Assembly: GCA_951640165.1 (NCBI GenBank)
Contig: OX621263.1
Location: 14,948,001 to 15,012,000 of the forward strand
Length of the DNA stretch: 64,000 bases
Reading direction: 5' to 3'
Source: Pseudoips prasinana
Taxonomy: Eukaryota > Arthropoda > Insecta > Lepidoptera > Nolidae
The notes beneath the pieces were generated by a model. That model saw only the letters and a list, made by a program, of their open reading frames with translations. It had not been told where the DNA came from and did not search any database. Below are positions 31,491 to 43,017 of the stretch, piece after piece; position 1 is the stretch's first letter, and each line of letters starts with the position of its first letter. Both the position numbers and the translations under genes were made by a program.

Positions 31491-33910
31491 GAGCCTACCC
31501 TAGCTAACCTGCGGCTATCTATAGCTACCTAGGTGGACGACCCGGAGAAGAAAGCCACAAAGAAACTCCGGGCTTGCTTTTTTCGTCTTCTTTTGCTTTT
31601 AGTTTTCGTTATTTTTTTTTTAAGACATTCATTTTCTTACATTTTGATGGGCGGTATGTAGGCTAATGCACACACAGAACCGTTGTCATCTAATGAATCA
31701 AAAAATTGTGAGATAATAAACAATAACACTAAATTTGACTCAAACAATTAGAATAACCTCTTGCTAGATGAGAAAACGGTGGGTACATCCGCGTACATTT
31801 ACAAAATTAACAAGTCACGCGAAGTCAACCAGAGGCTGACTGTATGAAAAAATAAAATATTATGAGTACCTCAACAGCAGTTCGACCAGTTACCGCAAGC
31901 AGCACCCGTTCACGAGTATGACGTGAGGGCCAGCTATTCTTCTTTAGTCTATTTTTTTAATTCGCACACAATGGCCGTTTATGCACTCACATGACCGCAA
32001 CATTTTTTTCTTAATTATGTTAATTTTTTATAGCCGACTGCCTAGTAAAATTTCTAATTTTAAGCAATTTAGTCTTTGCAATAAAAAATAAATAAACACT
32101 ACTTTCCGACCATGAGAAATGAAAAAAATAGTTTTCACTTCTATCGGCATTCTCCAAAGATTGCCCCGCGTGTTTTTTTCCTTTATCATGTTTCAATTAA
32201 TAGTTAGATATTAAATGGGAGTAATTAGATTTCAATTAATTAAAAGTTAACACCTAACTGAAGGTTGTACTATAGTTTTATCTATCAACTATCAACACAA
32301 TGGCGAGGAATGTCTCACAGTTCTCATGTTAACAATACGGTGCGTCAGCTCTTTCACTTTTAACCTCAAACTTTTGCCATTTTCGCGCCAGCCGCCATAT
32401 TGGATTCGATGACCTTTTTGTTCTGTTTCGGGAATTTGTCCAAAGAGAATATAACAAACAATGTTATTGTCTAAAGTGAAGGTATCAATTAGGTATATTT
32501 TAGGATGACTTTTTGAAGCTATTGCCTTAATTAAATTTTCTCGGAATTTATCAAACATTGGGTACTATTTTATATATGTGTATATTTATTTGTGTATATA
32601 TTTGGCTATAGCTTTACACCATCAGTTGGTTTAAACATAATAATATTAAAAAATATTTTCCGACCATATACAATACATTTAATGTAAAGTCACACCTTCA
32701 AGAAATACATTTAAATTTAGGACTTCCGTGAGTAAATTGTTTTGTGACTATTCCAATGTCATTTGCTTAGCCTTAATACATACGCGAATATCGATTATTG
32801 GTAGGGACTTAAGCCATGTTTGCAAACTAATTGTGAAGTGGGTTAATCCATGAGAGTTTTATTTAGAGACGTCATTTAGTAGTTTTAATTCGTTTTTCGA
32901 CTACATATGATATGATTTTATAACCTTCGGAAAAAGATTTAAATTTGGAACTTCCGCGAGTTAATTGTTTTTTTTTTGTGTGACATTTCATTGTCTTTTA
33001 TTCAATCTTAGACAATACGCTAATATCAATTCTATAATTGGTAGGCGTGTTAACCATCTCGTTAGAAATTAATTATTATAAAATGTTTACAGCATTTTAT
33101 TGCTTTAGTTACCTGTTTTTTGGCTGGTTGTGTTATAAAATTATATTGTCGTTTTTGTTTATGCCTCAAGCGTTGTTGATAGGGATTGCTTACAAGATGT
33201 TTCCATACAAAGACAAAGAGGATATCAATTCGAGGGCATGTCATTCTTGTTATTATTTTGTTAATGTATCTATGTAACGCGGTTTCTCAGCTGTTTTGAA
33301 CCTACTTTGACAATTATTTTTAAATTCTATGGGAAATATTTTCTGTGTGGTTCCAAGATAAGTGGAATTTGGTTATATTTTTGGAGAGGAAAGGTTTTTA
33401 AATGGTTAAAAATAGTCTTCACTTAAATCGGAAGTCCCTCAAGACAGCCCCGCATGTTTAATTAAACGAAATTATATTTTGGCTGTGACCAATAAACAAT
33501 AGAATTCATAGACTAAACAACTGCCGCGAGTTTATTTCTTATATTTTTGATTGGCGTTCAAATTCAGTCAGTTTCATTTATTTAACCTTAGTATATAAGC
33601 CAATATATTGAATATATACTCTAAGACTTAATTAGTAGGCAGTTTAGCCATGTTGTGTGAACTTAGTTAGAACATATTATATATGAGAGTGTTAAGTTTA
33701 GTTTTATGAGGGCTTTAGTTTTAATATTTATTTCGTTCAATTATATTTTATAGCCCGGGCCGTAACCGTTCGTGAATATGAAAGCGCGATAGATCACTTA
33801 AGGATTTGTTCTCTCAAATAGCTGTCACCCTAACGAGAACCCCCAGTCTGCCAACTGGCGCGGGTTATGTAGTTTTAATTTAATTATATTTTTCTATTTT
33901 TTTTTCTATA
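31491..33910. repeat. Unassigned 2.4 kb with degenerate repeated modules
   Basis: No gene is recognised. Several motifs recur in diverged form: AAAAATAGTTTTCACTTCTA..CCCCGCGTGTTT (32127-32173) with AAAAATAGTCTTCACTTAAA..CCCCGCATGTTT (33407-33458); ACTTCCGTGAGTAAATTGTT (32722) with ACTTCCGCGAGTTAATTGTT (32950) and CTGCCGCGAGTTTATTTCTT (33520); and TTGGTAGG..AGCCATGTT (32800) with TTGGTAGGCGTGTTAACCAT (33038) and TTAGTAGGCAGTTTAGCCAT (33631). A further version lies near 34151. The start (31491-31600) is GC-richer and may belong to the family P element. Confidence 0.45.
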
Positions 33911-34083
33911 AAAAAAAACTTGTGTGTACTTATGAACACGCGTTAGAAGTTATACTTCTTAATATACAACTTGAACATAGTTATCAATTTTCATACCACC
34001 TAGAACTAACTTCATGCTGTTATTTTTTAAAATTCACTCTCATCATTTTTCTCCATCGCGCCAAAAGAAGTATAACTTCAAAA
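33911..34083 (+). mobile_element. PCE element (palindromic-cassette element), copy 1, shortest
   Basis: It starts ACTTGTGTGTACTTATG, then GTTAGAAGTTATACTTCTTA, ATACCACCTAGAACTAACTT and CATGCTGTTATTTT. It ends CATCGCGCCAAAAGAAGTAT then AACTTCAAAAA. Both ends carry the 13-bp quasi-palindrome GAAGT(T/A)ATACTTC-type motif. This copy has one cassette and lacks the GATGCGCGCGCATC core. Family of four copies; no ORF; class unknown. Confidence 0.75.
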
Positions 34084-34254
34084 ACTGGCACCTAATTGCA
34101 AAAAGAACTGTCAGTGTCTTTTAAATTACTAAACATGCGCACTGAGTATATAATTAGTAGGCAGGTTCTAAACGTGTCGCTTATTTTAAGCCAGTATTTC
34201 GCGCCAAAACTAAATTGTCACAAATAAAGATGCCGTGACTCTTACGCCTGAAAG

Positions 34255-34500
34255 ATCATTACAGCTGAAAGAAGTCCACCGCTGGACAAGCCTCCCCCGA
34301 GAATCATTGGGGGGATATGCTACAATCGCCACACTTGGCAAACGGGTTAGTGATGGCATTAAGATGGTCATAGTACTCAGAAGGAAGCTGCTGTTCGACC
34401 TATGATAGATGTACCTTTGGGTTGACTTCTACGTCCCCACGGAATATGATATTCTCATATTCGCCGCCGTCACCACACAGTAATGATGTTAAGAAGAAAT
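34255..34500 (-). repeat. LINE 3' tail (family T)
   Basis: GAAGTCCACCGCTGGACAAG, CGCCACACTTGGCAAACGGG, TGGTCATAGTACTCAGAAGG and GACTTCTACGTCCCCACGGA match 54945-55165. It is probably the 3' end of a LINE in minus orientation. Confidence 0.55.
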
Positions 34501-35993
34501 GCAATAAAATTAAAATTAGTTTAGTTAGCATTGCATAGATGGGGGTATTATGTATGCTCTTATGACTTTAAACTGTAAGTCCATGAGAATATGTTATTCC
34601 TATTAGCGCCTCGTCTCCATTTAGCGAATACTGAGCGATGACCTAGACACACATTGTTATACTTCGCTATGTAGGTGCACCGCGCCTTACTATATATTAA
34701 ATAACTAATGCATCACATCACATCATCTTAATGGCCTCGTTGATTTAATGGCGGCGTGTTCTACTGCAGATACTAAATCCTGGGTACAAATCCCTCGTAA
34801 TTAAAAATATCATGAAACTATTGCGCCAATTTCTTGACATTTTTGTCGTCCGATTCCACCGAACGGGGTGTCCACGGACGCGCCTCAGCGGAGAAAATAC
34901 AAATACGATAAAAAAAAGGAGATGTGTTGATACAAAGTTTTTGAAATAAGGAATAAGGGCCAAAAACCAGTTTTTTACACGTATTTTAATTCAATTTAGG
35001 TTATTTGTTTAAAACTGTATCTAGAAGCCAATAAATTGTGTCGGGAATACAGCCGAATAGTTGTAGAAGCGAACTAGAGGCTTTTGTCGTACAACATTGC
35101 AGCTAAATCGTGTCAAAAAATTTAACACTCAGCCCGGAGTTTACAAATTATTATATATTGGAGTGCACGTCATGCAGTCATGCAGTTAGTGCTGTACTTG
35201 ACGTCTCTGGTCTGCCATCATGAGTGAGACAGATGGCTAGTTGCCATTGAGACTGTACCACATGGTATGGCATGTACGAACAGCTCAAATTTAAAACAAA
35301 TATTAACAAAAGAAAGAAATTAACCTTTACTTTCTATTATAAATCAAATCATTTTGAACTAAATATATATGGAAACACTCCCTATCGATATTTTTATCAA
35401 AGTTTGATCACAAACAACTGAGTATTCGTATACATTATACGCACAGAAAATAATTGCAATCTCTATTTAATTTATTTTATTACCTGTAAATCACAATGGT
35501 TGATCCTTATTGCACTGTCCACATTCTGATTAAATTAAATTCTTGATGGCCATTACCAAATAAAATGACCATTCGTAAAAAAATAACATAGTACTTTATG
35601 GTACTTTTCAATGTTGACAATAGATGGGTGCTTCAAGGTTATATAATAAAAAAATGGCGGACAAAAACAAGATGGATTGTCAACCTGATGTTTAGATTAA
35701 TGTACGTTATTCATACTTTTGACTGATTGGGTGGTATTAAATGGCGAATTGTTGTATACAAAATGATTTCGCGGATCTCTAGTGTATAATTTTATAACAC
35801 AACCAGCCAAAAATCTGCGACTAGAATAATTACAGTTTTAAAAAATGTTCAGCTCATTTAACGTGTCTTCATAAATGATCAATCTGAACATTTTTTTTCA
35901 TCAGACCATTACGATAGGTCTTCTTAAAATCTGTTTACAATCAGCGAAAGTGGCGCATAATAGTAACAGCAACATTTTTAATGAACGAAACGA
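34501..35993. other. Unassigned; one tRNA-like SINE head
   Basis: 34733-34800 (CCTCGTTGATTTAATGGCGG .. GGGTACAAATCCC) resembles a tRNA-derived SINE head without a body. The rest is AT-rich and unrecognised. Confidence 0.4.
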
Positions 35994-35994
35994 A

Positions 35995-36260
35995 AAAAAC
36001 TTGTGTGTACTTATGTACACGCGTTAGAAGTTATACTTCTTAATATACAACTTGAACATAGTTATCAATTTTCATACCACCTAGAACTAACGTCATGCTG
36101 TTATTTTTACGATGCGCGCGCATTCACTCTCATACATTTTCATACCACCTAGAACTAACTTCATGTTGTTAAATTTTTTGGTGTCGGTGTGCGCGCGCAT
36201 CGTAAAAATTCACTCTCATCATTTTTCTCCATCGCGCCAAAAGAAGTATAACTTCAAAAA
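35995..36260 (+). mobile_element. PCE element, copy 2, two cassettes
   Basis: Same ends as copy 1. Two cassettes of ACCACCTAGAACTAACNTCA plus TGTTATTTTTACGATGCGCG are present, the second with the variant GTTGTTAAATTTTTTGGTGT. The outer sequence CGCGCGCATCGTAAAAATTC complements the inner GATGCGCGCG, so cassettes are partly palindromic. Confidence 0.85.
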
Positions 36261-36348
36261 TGACTTAAATGTAGAATAGGTCAATAGAAATCCAGGGGTA
36301 AAAAGACATGGGGACACTGCCATACCATACATAGTTAAATCCTGTGTT

Positions 36349-36417
36349 AAAAAGCTAGATTCATCGTCTACCGTAAAACGGGGTGAATAGTTACGGTAGG
36401 CGATGAACCTAGCTTTT
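36349..36417. repeat. Imperfect hairpin, ~28-bp arms
   Basis: AAAGCTAGATTCATCGTCTA (left) is complemented by TAGGCGATGAACCTAGCTTT (right) with a few mismatches and a 13-nt loop. It may be a small MITE. Confidence 0.6.
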
Positions 36418-36589
36418 CTGACTGGCATATAATAAAACGCCATTAAATAAATATTCAAGTCTTGTTCTATATTGCACACAAAAAATAGGACTGATAATTT
36501 ACTCAGTTTGATATTGTAGGTAGATTGGTTTATGTAATTACTTATTCCAACATAGTATAATCTGCTGAGTAATTTCTTAGTACTGTATG

Positions 36590-36633
36590 TACAATAGATG
36601 TAGGTATACTGTAGTATACCTACATCTATTGTA
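36590..36633. repeat. Perfect palindrome, 21-bp arms, 2-nt spacer
   Basis: TACAATAGATGTAGGTATACT (36590-36610) is exactly complemented at 36613-36633. Confidence 0.92.
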
Positions 36634-36838
36634 TGTTATATATTGTTTACTTCTGTTAGCTAAAGAACTTAGTTAAACAATTTCTTTGTTAACCGATTTG
36701 TACATTTATTGTATTATTTAGTATTCGACAACACAAACTATGATATATTAAATAGACTGCATGTGTGGTACAATGGTTCAGGTAATCGCCCCGGTACCCT
36801 CGTATTCGAATTCCCGTGATTTGTAGGTTTGCTTAGTC

Positions 36839-36875
36839 GAATAAATACTAGTCTTAGTAAGACTAGTATTTATTC
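36839..36875. repeat. Perfect palindrome, 18-bp arms, 1-nt spacer
   Basis: GAATAAATACTAGTCTTA (36839-36856) is complemented at 36858-36875. It follows a weak tRNA-like stretch at 36770-36825 (GTGGTACAATGGTTCAGG .. TATTCGAATTCCC). Confidence 0.92.
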
Positions 36876-37496
36876 CACTAGCGCGGGCATAGTAATCCAA
36901 ACAAAATACTATCTTACAGACGTCGTTAATAGACGACAAAACGAAATATATGCAACCTACTTTTTAAAACGGTAAAACCATCAACAAGATTTTTTTTTAA
37001 TTAGGAGAATCGTGTGGATTAGAATGATTTGAATTCAGAATTTACTGTGGAGGCTCCATACAAAAAGCCGCGGTGTTGCATAGACAATAAAATAACGTCA
37101 ATGCGAGCACAACTAAATTCATAGTAGCCCATTAAACTCCCAATTGAACGCACAGTACAAGTCTTCAGGATGTGTCGTAAACTCAAACGGTATTGGGGTC
37201 ACTCCCAGGTCATTCTGTTCTGTGACAAGTTCCTGACTGGTACGGCGTGGTTACAAGGTCAGGTAGACGCTGCGAGGAGATACGGCCTTATTGTAAGATT
37301 ACAATGTGAAGTTATTCAAATGAAATACATATTTATAATAATATGTTGGATTATGGAGCTCAATAATAAGCGCTATTTATAACTTGAAAATGACAATGAG
37401 AGGTTATGACGTCATTAAAAATACTCTTACTTCTAAAGATGAAGATGGCAAAACGAAGGTGCCTTTAAAAATATATGAAGAATAATATACCAGCTA
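36876..37496. other. Unassigned, with a 70-codon frame
   Basis: The frame at 37170-37382 encodes a tryptophan- and cysteine-containing peptide (KRYWGHSQVILFCDKFLTGT) that I do not recognise. Possibly chance. Confidence 0.3.
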
Positions 37497-37703
37497 AACT
37501 CGACTGGCCTGTTGGAGGAGCTGGGTTCGATTCCCATCCGGGACAAATCTTTGTATGATAAACGTGATTATTTGTTTCTGGTTGTAATTTATACATAATA
37601 TACATGAATTTAGAAATATATAAGTATGTTTGTCAGTTGTCTGAGTTCAGTCTGGGATCATTATGTTAGCTAACTAACCAAGTGTGTCCAAAGATATTAT
37701 TGA
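37497..37703 (+). mobile_element. SINE S3, reference copy
   Basis: B-box GGTTCGATTCCCATCCGGG, then CAAATCTTTGTATGATAAAC, ATAATATACATGAATTTAGA, TTGTCAGTTGTCTGAGTTCA and TGTGTCCAAAGATATTATTG. Box A is weak. Used here to decode the nested copies at 29.5 and 52.2 kb. Confidence 0.75.
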
Positions 37704-38129
37704 TTTAAAAAAAACTAATATCAATGATGCCGCTGGTGCATAATTCAGGCGCGAATTATAAGCAGTTTTAGTAGTTTGACAGTTTGCTTTAGTAGAGAGA
37801 GAGAGACATATTTTTTTTAATTAAGACGAGTCCCTGTCTGTAGGCAAGGTACCCTAAGAGCCGGATATATAAGTTTAGATTGATCACGTCATCTCAGAAA
37901 TGTTTCCGTAAAAATAATATCCTAAAAAAACAAACTAAAAAAATATCGACGCAAATAAGTTTTCGTCATATGAGACCCATTGTCTCTGTAACAAACTATG
38001 TCAGTCGTGAATAAACACGCTAATTTTACCTCTATGGTCGTGAGAATTTATTATTATTTTAGTCCTGTGCATTTTAATTGGCGCCAACACTATTGTTTGC
38101 TGAATCGGTTTTTTTTTGTGGTAAGCCGC

Positions 38130-38286
38130 TTACTTCATTATCATCAGCCTGATATCGTCCACTGCTGGACATAGGCCTCCCCCTATGCTAACTATAACGT
38201 CGCCCTTTGGAGGGATTTGCCGTAGTTACCGCGCTTGGCATGCAAGTTGGTGACCGCAGTAGGTGTTAGCTAGCTAGTACACAGAT
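38130..38286 (-). repeat. LINE 3' tail (family T)
   Basis: CAGCCTGATATCGTCCACTG, GACATAGGCCTCCCCCTAT and ACCGCGCTTGGCATGCAAGT are minus-strand LINE tail blocks. The end runs into a palindrome at 38287. Confidence 0.55.
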
Positions 38287-38334
38287 GGTCACCCCATACC
38301 ATCCGGGTGGGCACCCGGATGGTATGGGGTGACC
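38287..38334. repeat. Perfect palindrome, 23-bp arms, 2-nt spacer
   Basis: The left arm GGTCACCCCATACCATCCGG (plus GTG) is exactly complemented at 38312-38334. It sits at the end of a LINE tail. Confidence 0.93.
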
Positions 38335-39650
38335 CTGTCATTCACACCTTGTCACACGTTATTATGGCCGCAAGTATTCTGCAACATGGAGATAATTCCT
38401 TAGGTAAGCTGCCCCTTGTTCTAAAAAGCCTTGACTGTGCTGTGTTTTTTTTTATAGATATTAATTTTTATTGTCAGATTGAATAGACAGATAATAAATC
38501 TGCTATATTGCAGTAAACAACTGAAGCTGCAAACTATATGACCGAAAATAGTATGAACTACTTTCGAGTTTCGCATAGACACTTTCACTTCTTTCTCGAA
38601 GTTTCGATTTGGCTCTATGGTCGAGAGAACGAACTCGATAGAACAAATTAAGAAGGAACATAAACCGTTATGTAGTATTTTAATAGTTATTTTTTGTAAC
38701 TTTAATGTAAAACATATTTTTTTATTTAAATAATAAATAAAATGCGTTTAATTTAAGGAAATAAACGCATTTTATTTATTATTTAAACGCATTTTATTTA
38801 TTTATTTATTTAAAACAGGGTTAATAGGGGCGGATATTAATTGAAAATACATGTAGGAATTATTTATTTTCCCCATCGATCCCTGTATCAAAGAATAGGA
38901 GTAATATTTGTAGCAGATAATTATAAAAACGAGAAAAATTATTGGCATGATTTTTTCTATGATAAACAGCGTTGGCTTGGTACCATTCCTCCCATATATT
39001 CTTGTTTTTTACTAAGTTACCTGTAAGTATACAAAGTTAATTAGACTTAGATGATAGTTTTAAAATGGAAAAATTACTGTGGAAGCGTATACAATGCCTC
39101 GTAAAAGAGTAAGTAACAGTTAACTTGAACAATGTACATGTGTTTGTCTTATCCACGTACAAGCGAAATTCTATTATTTTTAATTTATGTCTTGAATGGT
39201 GTTGACCCACGAAAAAAAGTCTTGCACTGAAAAATATGAAGACAATAGCGCTGCTATACACACGTGGGAAACAATGGAACTAGTTACGTTGGACTTACGT
39301 GTATAGAGTCGGCTGAATCATTCGTTTTGTTGACTTTTATAACAAGCGTTTCTGTGAACGTATTTTACACTTTTATTATTGAAGTAAAACTTCTTTACGT
39401 GCGATTTGGGAGTAAACTGATGAGTGCGTGACGAGATCGTTATTAAAGTGTGATTGGGTTAGGCGAACGAAAGTTGAGAGGGAGATGAATTAGTGAAGAT
39501 AGAAAATTAAATTTCGTATATTACCGAAGAGGCAAAAGAGAGAGGGAGCACACATTTTCTTTCTCTCTTTCTCCCATAGCCAGTTTGAAGTTTATTGTTC
39601 ATACAACTACTTCACAATCGATTTTGAATAAACTTACATACTAAATTAAG
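38335..39650. other. Unassigned, with one AT-rich inverted repeat
   Basis: 26-bp arms with an 11-nt loop at 38725-38750/38762-38787 (TTTAAATAATAAATAAAATG and onward). No coding resemblance; 39037-39261 and 38841-39026 are chance frames. Confidence 0.5.
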
Positions 39651-40182
39651 CTGAGTTTGGGTGCAATCTATATCTATACATATAATAAAATCGTGGAAAA
39701 TTCAAAACTGTACATTAAATATTTTTTTAAAAGGATACTTGGGGCGTGATCTACAATCGATATCGAAGCCAAAAATATAGTTTTTGGAATTTTTGTCTGT
39801 TTATCTGTTTGTCTGTATGTATGTCCGGGCTAAACTGAGAAAGTACTACATGGATTTACTTCAAATTTTGCATAAATATTACTAAGAGGTCGGGTCAACA
39901 TATAGGGTACAAATTATCACGCTATCACCTACGGGGGCGGAGCTGTGATCATTTATAAAGTTTAACGCGGGTAAAACCGCGGGGCACAGCTAGTTATCTA
40001 TATAAGTATGTATTTACAAAATATTTACTTTTTTCTTATAATATTTATTATATTAGTTATCTATATAAGTATGTATTTACAAAATAAAAGTAGTATATGT
40101 AATATATCAGTTATCTGGTTTCCATAGTACAAGCTCTGCTTAGTTTGGGGTCACATGGCCGTGTGTGAATCCCAGGATATTA
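39651..40182 (+). mobile_element. SINE S2 (5'-truncated) split by a HelB Helitron
   Basis: CTGAGTTTGGGTGCAA (39651-39666) and TTATCTATATAAGTATGTAT onward (39994-40182) join to give the S2 sequence with no gap or duplication. A short internal duplication of the ATCTATATAAGTATGTATTT block follows the Helitron. Confidence 0.85.
39667..39993 (+). mobile_element. HelB Helitron nested in SINE S2
   Basis: It begins TCTATATCTATACATATAAT and ends GGGTAAAACCGCGGGGCACA then GCTAG, between A and T. At 327 bp it is among the most complete HelB copies. Other HelB copies begin at TCTATACA, so the first six bases here are either a variant end or were in the SINE. Confidence 0.92.
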
Positions 40183-40195
40183 TCTGGTAAGCCTA

Positions 40196-40243
40196 GTAGA
40201 AACGCATTATTTCTGTCTACCCCTGTGGGAATCAGGCTTGAGT
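40196..40243 (+). repeat. LINE 3' tip fragment (family L2 tail)
   Basis: GTCTACCCCTGTGGGAATCA followed by GGCTTGAGTCTATGTATA matches the 3' tips at 57105-57150 and 59010-59050. Confidence 0.5.
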
Positions 40244-41567
40244 CTATGTATATTTCTTGAGAATTTACCTTTTCAATCCGTCTGAAACGGAATGACTCAT
40301 AGATGCAATGTTGAAATACAAAACACAAAGCAAAAGTGAAAGGAACTAAATTGGAATATGTCTGAATGTCTGCTTCAAATGGAACGCGTATTACAATGCT
40401 GAAACTTATGATATTGAATTACCGACACAGTAACCATCGAACACGAAAGATACCAAGTATTTTCTTTTTTATTTTTCAACGATGACAACTCATAAACTCT
40501 AACTCAAATATTTGAATTTGAGTTTTTGAGTTGTGTTTCTTGAAAAAAATAAAAAAATAACTTGAAAAATTTCAGGGTACGCTCCATATTCGTCTTTCGG
40601 CGTGCGAATATTGTCAATTTTTGTATTTATTTATTCACTAATCAAATTTAATTAATTATTAAATTTGATTAGTAAGTCCATTTTATTAATATAAGTACCT
40701 ATATTATTACATATTATTGTTTTTATTTACATTTTATTTTACATTATAGATGCTACTTAATAATAATAATAAGTCATTTAGTCTCTCTCACAAAGTACAC
40801 ACAAGTTTAAAATTATAATAGTATCAAAGCATATGACAAACCTTTGTGAGAGACTGGTGCTTGATGTAGGTTTGATACCTGTATTACAATAATAATGCTA
40901 TCTTAATCATAACTTATCATTTAATTATTTATCAACTGAGTAGGCTTTATAAAACAGAAAAAAATACATCTTTTTCTAAAATATGCTTGATACCTATTAT
41001 ATATCTTGGAATCTTATTATAAATAACTTGAAACTTCAGTGACGAAACTAGAATAGTTACGGCAGCGTGAAAGGGTTGTATCTACCAATCACGCTTCGAG
41101 CATTGTCTATATGCTCGAAGCAATAACACCATCCGTCATATTAATGTCTAAACCAAGAACTAAGTTTACCGATCTTTAACTCATATATGTTATTGAATAA
41201 TACAAAGATCATTTACATGGCAGCCATCAATCATAATTACATAATAACTGTATACTATTTATTTAATTTTGTATTTAAAAGTCACATCACGTATGTATTA
41301 TTACGAGATATGTATATTGACAACACGTGGACATAGTATTGCGCAGTATGGCCGTGTTGTATGTGTGTAGAGTGACGCTCTCGGGAATTGCTGCACTGAT
41401 TATGTTAAGAACTTTATAATTGGTTTTGTAATAGTTCTAAGTTCAAACATTAAAGAAAGAAAATAGAGTTATAAATTATTTGTTGTTTACGCAATAATTA
41501 TGTTTTTTTTTACTTTCATATCAAATTGCATAGGTTCTTCTTTAATCCTCATTGTCTCCTTGACGAT
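40244..41567. other. Unassigned, with inverted repeats
   Basis: A perfect 16-bp inverted repeat with 5-nt loop lies at 40637-40652/40658-40673 (ACTAATCAAATTTAAT), and an 11-bp one at 41093-41103/41111-41121 (GCTTCGAGCAT). No genes seen. Confidence 0.5.
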
Positions 41568-41815
41568 CACCGTAGCCTAGTTGGTAGTGCTCCTGCCTAC
41601 GAAGCTGGTGGTCCTGGGTTCGAATCCCGGTAAGTGCAAATATTTGTGTGATGAGCATGAATATTTGTTTCTGAGTCATGGATGTTTTCTATATGGTATT
41701 TATGTATTTATCTATATATTTATATCGTCGCCTAGTACCCGTAGTACAAGCTTTGCTTAGTTTGGGGCTAGGATGATCTGTGTGACATTGTCCAAGGTAT
41801 TATTATTATTATTAT
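41568..41815 (+). mobile_element. SINE S1, full-length copy
   Basis: Intact box A and box B, body, shared tail and (TAT)n end. Confidence 0.9.
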
Positions 41816-41856
41816 TTTCTAATTAAAACATAGACTAAGATTTTTTTTTTACCGTA

Positions 41857-42030
41857 TCACACTATTATAACGGTGAAAGTTTGTGAGTGTGTATGTCTGT
41901 TACTTCTTCACGTCTAAACGGCTGGAGCGATTGTAATAGAGTTTGGTATGGAGTAAGCTGATACCCTAGATTAACACATAGGCTATAATTTATAAAGTTT
42001 AACGCGTGTAAAACCGCGGGGCACAGCTAG
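41857..42030 (+). mobile_element. HelA Helitron
   Basis: A|TCACACTATTATAACGG start and GGGGCACAGCTAG|T end, with full HelA body. 174 bp, no ORF. Confidence 0.9.
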
Positions 42031-42827
42031 TTTTCTTTAAAAATCACGTTTTATGTATAAGAGCGCACTTAAATATTTATTTGATTCTGTTTATTAGTAT
42101 TTGTTGTTATAGCGGCAACAGAAATACATCGTCTGTGCAAATTTCAACTGTCACTGTTCATGGGATACACCCTGGTGACCCTTTGGGTACGGAATAATAA
42201 TACAAAAGGTTTTTAGTCACGTAGACTTTAAAAAAGCGCTTGTAAATAGTCAAAACATGTTTGTAGTAATACAGTTATTATTTCTAGTTACTTATTACAG
42301 ATATTTAGCTACACGGAATGTTAAAACATTTATACAATTTATTTTATAATAGAAGTGATATTTAGCAAGCTTGCAAGGAGATTATGTTTAGGTTTAATCC
42401 TAAAAATATTGCGGAATTGATGACAACGTTCCTCTGAGATTGTCAACCTTTGCACCCGTCTGACTGAAATGCGTATATAAAATTATCTTTTTTCTGTCTG
42501 TGACAGATAACCTGATTCTAGTAACTAGAGCATGTGTTGACCTGTTGACATAGACTTTGATGCTGACATCATTCGATTTCATTCAGGCTGATAAAGATAT
42601 TAGTATAACGCAATATTTCTGTACACCTAATACCTACACGTGCAATGCAACGCAGTAATTACGGCACTTAACAATAATAATAAAATAATAATATTGACTG
42701 ATAAGTTGTCAAAATACTTAGATTGTTAAGAGAGGTAGGGCACAGCGTTCATTCGCTCGAAGTATCTCCACCTTACAGAAGACATTCCCTAATAATAACA
42801 TGAATAATTTAATGTTGTGTTTCTGAG
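42031..42827. other. No recognisable feature
   Basis: AT-rich; nothing recognised. Confidence 0.4.
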
Positions 42828-43012
42828 TGTAAGTAAGGTCGCCAGAGCTCATCGGGGTGGGGGGAGGGTCAGCAACACTTGTTTGCAGACTCTTAAAGGC
42901 CGGCAACGCACCCGCTACTCCTCTGGTGTTGCTAGTGTCCATGGGCGGCGGTGATCACTTACTATCAGATGACCCGCTTGCTCGCTTATCGAACTCGGCC
43001 AAAAAAAAAAAA
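42828..43012 (+). mobile_element. A-tailed retroposon (TTAAAGGCCGGCAACGCACC family)
   Basis: GTTTGCAGACTCTTAAAGGC, CGGCAACGCACCCGCTACTC, TCTGGTGTTGCTAGTGTCCA and TGGGCGGCGGTGATCACTTA, then an A-run of eleven. It is a common lepidopteran repeat end (LINE 3' or SINE). Overlapping short frames are not genes. Confidence 0.6.
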
Positions 43013-43017
43013 TATGG

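Noticed and set aside
33038..33277. 79-codon hydrophobic frame that looks like a membrane peptide
   Set aside because: The sequence is AT-rich, which favours Phe/Tyr/Ile codons by chance; it overlaps degenerate repeated modules and has no homologue that I recognise.
33954..33966. GAAGTTATACTTC in PCE ends as a loxP-like recombination site
   Set aside because: Only a few bases resemble one loxP arm and the asymmetric spacer is absent; the similarity is most likely coincidence.
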